Below are positions 61,694 to 64,000 of a stretch of DNA of 64,000 nt, piece after piece. The stretch is from Mesorhizobium japonicum MAFF 303099. GTDB lineage: Bacteria; Pseudomonadota; Alphaproteobacteria; Rhizobiales; Rhizobiaceae. Every line of letters begins with the position of its first letter. Positions within the stretch are counted from its first letter, which is position 1. A program made the position numbers and the translations under genes. Below the pieces are notes generated by a model. It saw nothing but the letters and a program-made list of their open reading frames with translations, was not told the DNA's origin and did no database searches. Where the stretch lies: positions 62,001-126,000 of the forward strand of contig NC_002682.1 in assembly GCF_000009625.1 (NCBI RefSeq). The letters are read 5' to 3'.

Positions 61694-62659
61694 TCAGTCT
61701 CCTGTTCTCTTAGACATTTCCGATTGCCGGAACGCTTCGAAAAGCTCGTCCAGCCGTTCGGTGATGAACGCACCGAACGGCGAGGCTTCCCTTGCTTTCA
61801 GGGCAAGCGTGAACACTTTTCCGGTGTCGGTGATCTTGGCCCGCACCGACCTGTCTTGCGGCGCCCAGGCCTTTTCTCGTGTCTTCGGCGCTGCCGGCGA
61901 ACGTTTCGCCGGAGCGTTCAGGTAGTCGAAAAGAAGCGCAAATCGTGCGTCACTGCTTGGCTCCGCGAAATCAGCGCTCTTCACATAGTCGGCCGCCCTG
62001 CCCGCGTTCCCAGGATGCTCCATGAGCTTGGCCAGTTGCCACCACCTGTCCCGTCCGACGGCCTTGGCCGAGCCAACAGCCACAATGACTGGCTCGGGGA
62101 TATTGCCGGTCACGGAGCGCATCTTCGAAAAGGTCGTGTCATCGAGCGCCAAAGCGGACTTCACCGTGTCCGAGGTGTGGCCGCGCTTGAGAATGCGATC
62201 GGCAAACAGGGTCCTCTCGATGAAGGACAGATTGGCCCTGGCGGCATTCTCCTGGCCCTGGGCGATGACATGGTCCTCGTCGCCCATCTTCTTGACGACG
62301 GCGCGGACCGGCCTTCCCAGCTGGCGGGCAACCTTGACGCGGCGATGGCCGAATACTGTCTGGAAGCGTCCTGAAACCTCCGGATGCGGTCTGACCAGAA
62401 TCGGAGAATCTTGACCTCTCTCGCGAATTGCCGACAGCAACTCCTGATACGCCTGATCGTCTTCGTCCAGGCGGTCCGAGACGAACGAGGTGTCAACCAG
62501 GGCAGGATCGAGATCGACGACGGAACTCTTGGAGAGCTCCTCGAAGGATTGCATGATCGAGCGGGAGGCACCACGAACGGCATACCCCGATACATCCTTG
62601 TTATCGGCCACCGCAGCGACGGGTCCCATCACACTGCCGAAAATATCCTTACGGGCCAT
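61694..62659 (-). CDS. repB: plasmid partition protein RepB (ParB-like)
   Basis: RepB binds parS centromere sites. The 321-residue protein starts MARKDIFGSVMGPVAAVADN and has the ParB/Srx-like N-domain (about 50-140: DPALVDTSFVSDRL, SPILVRPHPEVSGRFQTVFG then HRRVKVARQLGRPV), a helix-turn-helix region (about 140-190: NLSFIERTLFADRILKRGHT) and a C-terminal dimer region. All family landmarks of RepB are present. It is preceded by repA with a 77-base gap that contains a parS-like palindrome. Confidence 0.95.
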   Translation of the reverse strand: MARKDIFGSVMGPVAAVADNKDVSGYAVRGASRSIMQSFEELSKSSVVDLDPALVDTSFVSDRLDEDDQAYQELLSAIRERGQDSPILVRPHPEVSGRFQTVFGHRRVKVARQLGRPVRAVVKKMGDEDHVIAQGQENAARANLSFIERTLFADRILKRGHTSDTVKSALALDDTTFSKMRSVTGNIPEPVIVAVGSAKAVGRDRWWQLAKLMEHPGNAGRAADYVKSADFAEPSSDARFALLFDYLNAPAKRSPAAPKTREKAWAPQDRSVRAKITDTGKVFTLALKAREASPFGAFITERLDELFEAFRQSEMSKRTGD

Positions 62660-62713
62660 TCAACCGCCTCCGTGAGCGGCTAGCGATCTGATTCCACGAG
62701 CAAAATAGCCGGT

Positions 62714-62729
62714 TTTTACTGCCGTAAAG
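62714..62729. promoter_or_regulatory. parS-like palindrome between repA and repB
   Basis: TTTTACTGCCGTAAAG fits the repABC parS layout (GTT-N4-GC-N4-AAC) except for the outermost bases, and has arms TTTAC/GTAAA around the central GC with one mismatched pair. repA-repB gaps are a usual place for such sites. Confidence 0.4.
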
Positions 62730-62736
62730 TTCGCCG

Positions 62737-63939
62737 TCATGACCGACCCCACGCACGATGGATGAGTGTGACGATCTCGGCGTTCACCGCGTCGAGCGAT
62801 TCCAAAGCGCGGTCATATGTCGAGCGGGTGAAGGCCGATTTCTCCACCTCGTAAAGTGTTTGCTTGGTGAGGCCTGCATCGGAAATCGCCGTCGACTTCA
62901 ACATCGGGTTTTCCAGGATCTGGCCGGCAAGCATGGACTGCATGAAGCCCACCATCTGCGCCTGCGGAATATCGGTCGGTTCGTAGCGCGTGATCAGGTA
63001 GCGAAACCAGTCAAGTTCGATCGCGGCGCCGGCGGCCTTGATGGTCTTCAATATGCCGCCAAGCATCAGAAGAAACTGGCTCATCGACATCAGGTCGAGC
63101 ATCTGCGGATGGACCGTAATGAGAACCGATGTCGCCGCCGACATTGCCGTCAAAGTCAGATAGCCAAGCTGGGGCGGGCAATCGACAACGACGACATCGT
63201 ACCGATCGTCAACCTCCGACAACGCTTTGGCCATGCGCGTGAAGAACTGGCGGCCGGCACTGGAGGTTTTGTCTTGCATGGCGAGCGGCGTGTCATACTC
63301 GTATTCCTGCAGCTCGAGATTGGCGGGAATGATGTCGAGGCCGGGGAAATTTGTCGGTATGATCACATCCGCAATCGATCTGCGTTCGTCGTCATACCTG
63401 ATCGCTTCATAGAGCGAGAGGTTGCGATCGAGCTCGGGCTGGAAGCCGTGCAGAGCAGACAGCGAAGCTTGCGGATCAAGATCGATCGCAAGAACCCGAT
63501 GACCAGTCAGCGCCAGGTGCTGGGCGAGGTGGGCTGCCGTGGTCGTCTTGCCGCTGCCGCCTTTGAAATTGACCACCGCAACCACCTGGAGCTTATCGCC
63601 AAGCTTGCGGTGCGGAACGTACTTCTTGACTTCAGTCCTGCCATGCTGGTCCAGGAACTGCCTGAGCTCGAGCATCTGTGTAGCCGTGTAGGAGCGACGG
63701 CCGGAAGGACTTTGGTCAGGCAACGGCCCCTTGCCTTCGAGATGGAGACGCTTCAAATTGTTCTGCGAGACCCCGAGGTAGTGAGCGACCTCCGCCATCG
63801 AGAATGTGCGTAGCGTCTTCGTCGCATTGGGCGGAAATTTCTCCATCCGAAGCTGGTTCAACCGCCGGGAAATCTCGGCGCCCTGTTCGAGGATTTTGTC
63901 ATCGAACTCGAAACGTGGCAGCCGGATGGAGACATTCAT
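62737..63939 (-). CDS. repA: plasmid partition ATPase RepA (ParA-like)
   Basis: RepA is the ParA-type ATPase that positions plasmid copies and autorepresses the operon with RepB. The 400-residue protein has an N-terminal DNA-binding part (about 30-110, MerR-like helix-turn-helix: FSMAEVAHYLGVSQNNLKRL) and the ATPase domain with deviant Walker A NFKGGSGKTTTAAHLAQHL, Walker A' AIDLDPQASLS, and switch region VVVDCPPQLGYLTLTAMSAA. Full length. First gene of the operon; the promoter lies at or just beyond the right edge of the window. Confidence 0.96.
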   Translation of the reverse strand: MNVSIRLPRFEFDDKILEQGAEISRRLNQLRMEKFPPNATKTLRTFSMAEVAHYLGVSQNNLKRLHLEGKGPLPDQSPSGRRSYTATQMLELRQFLDQHGRTEVKKYVPHRKLGDKLQVVAVVNFKGGSGKTTTAAHLAQHLALTGHRVLAIDLDPQASLSALHGFQPELDRNLSLYEAIRYDDERRSIADVIIPTNFPGLDIIPANLELQEYEYDTPLAMQDKTSSAGRQFFTRMAKALSEVDDRYDVVVVDCPPQLGYLTLTAMSAATSVLITVHPQMLDLMSMSQFLLMLGGILKTIKAAGAAIELDWFRYLITRYEPTDIPQAQMVGFMQSMLAGQILENPMLKSTAISDAGLTKQTLYEVEKSAFTRSTYDRALESLDAVNAEIVTLIHRAWGRS

Positions 63940-64000
63940 TCTCGTCGAAACCTGAATTGGCGCTTTTTGTAAGCAATGCCCACAACAAGCGCCATTAAGC

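Noticed and set aside
1..64000. tRNA, rRNA genes and CRISPR arrays
   Set aside because: No tRNA-like cloverleaf, rRNA sequence or regularly spaced repeat array was noticed; a tRNA or CRISPR search program would be decisive.

Overview
The window looks like part of a large, low-copy plasmid (or chromid) of a Rhizobiales bacterium, most likely Mesorhizobium or a close relative. The evidence is a complete repABC replication and partition cassette with its antisense RNA at the right end (60.3-63.9 kb), a trb-type conjugation cluster with the adjoining DUF2274 gene, the rhizobial small families DUF768, DUF982 and DUF1403, and a high G+C content throughout. The organism is inferred from gene families and not from any database match.

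Layout, left to right. 0-10 kb is decayed accessory DNA: remnants of a winged-helix regulator and of trehalose-6-phosphate synthase, small DUF982 and DUF768 genes, an inactivated IS5-family element, and one intact gene for a membrane HWE-family sensor kinase. 10.3-19.9 kb is a contiguous leftward trb operon (trbB-C-D-E-J-K-L-F-G-I plus DUF2274), that is, the mating-pore half of a conjugation system; no coupling protein or relaxase is visible in the window. 20.1-22.4 kb is a rightward polar amino-acid ABC transporter (two permeases and an ATPase, no binding protein) behind a promoter and a short leader ORF. 22.4-31.4 kb holds a PhoB-like regulator, then a cluster with a DNA-repair flavour: a HARP-like repeat protein, a WGR-domain protein, two Ku genes and a three-domain LigD, with a dehalogenase-like hydrolase between them. 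32-32.6 kb is a small heat-shock gene preceded by a near-ideal RpoH promoter and a ROSE-like RNA thermometer. 32.9-40.3 kb is a leftward respiratory operon (FdhF/YdeP-like molybdopterin oxidoreductase, cytochrome c, coxB with a fused cytochrome c domain, coxA) whose distal end was broken by an inversion of about 1.3 kb. 42.2-47.1 kb is the conserved spoVR-yeaH-prkA stress and starvation operon. 47.6-54.8 kb is accessory DNA with a resolvase fragment, an alpha/beta hydrolase, a tandem pair of membrane-anchored paralogues each coupled to a lipase-like leader fragment, an IS5-family element with a programmed frameshift signal, an EF-hand protein and a dead zeta-toxin-like gene. 54.9-64 kb is the plasmid-maintenance end: scpB-DUF1403, a nucleotidyltransferase-fold gene and a tyrosine recombinase transcribed divergently over an array of operator-like half-sites, a RES/Xre toxin-antitoxin pair, and repABC.

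The most notable observations are (1) an inversion at 33.0-34.35 kb whose two junctions, when mentally reversed, restore an intact receiver-domain protein on one side and an ORF overlapping the coxA stop codon on the other; (2) the scpB/DUF1403/nucleotidyltransferase/recombinase module beside repABC with its own inverted-repeat sites, which may be an uncharacterised plasmid stability system; (3) the duplicated lipase-fragment plus membrane-protein pairs, which resemble effector-immunity duplications; (4) the linkage of a YdeP-like oxidoreductase to a caa3-type oxidase. Frameshifted or truncated genes are frequent between 0-9 kb, 24-26 kb, 31-34 kb, 40-42 kb and 47-55 kb, whereas the trb, NHEJ, spoVR-prkA and repABC blocks read as intact.
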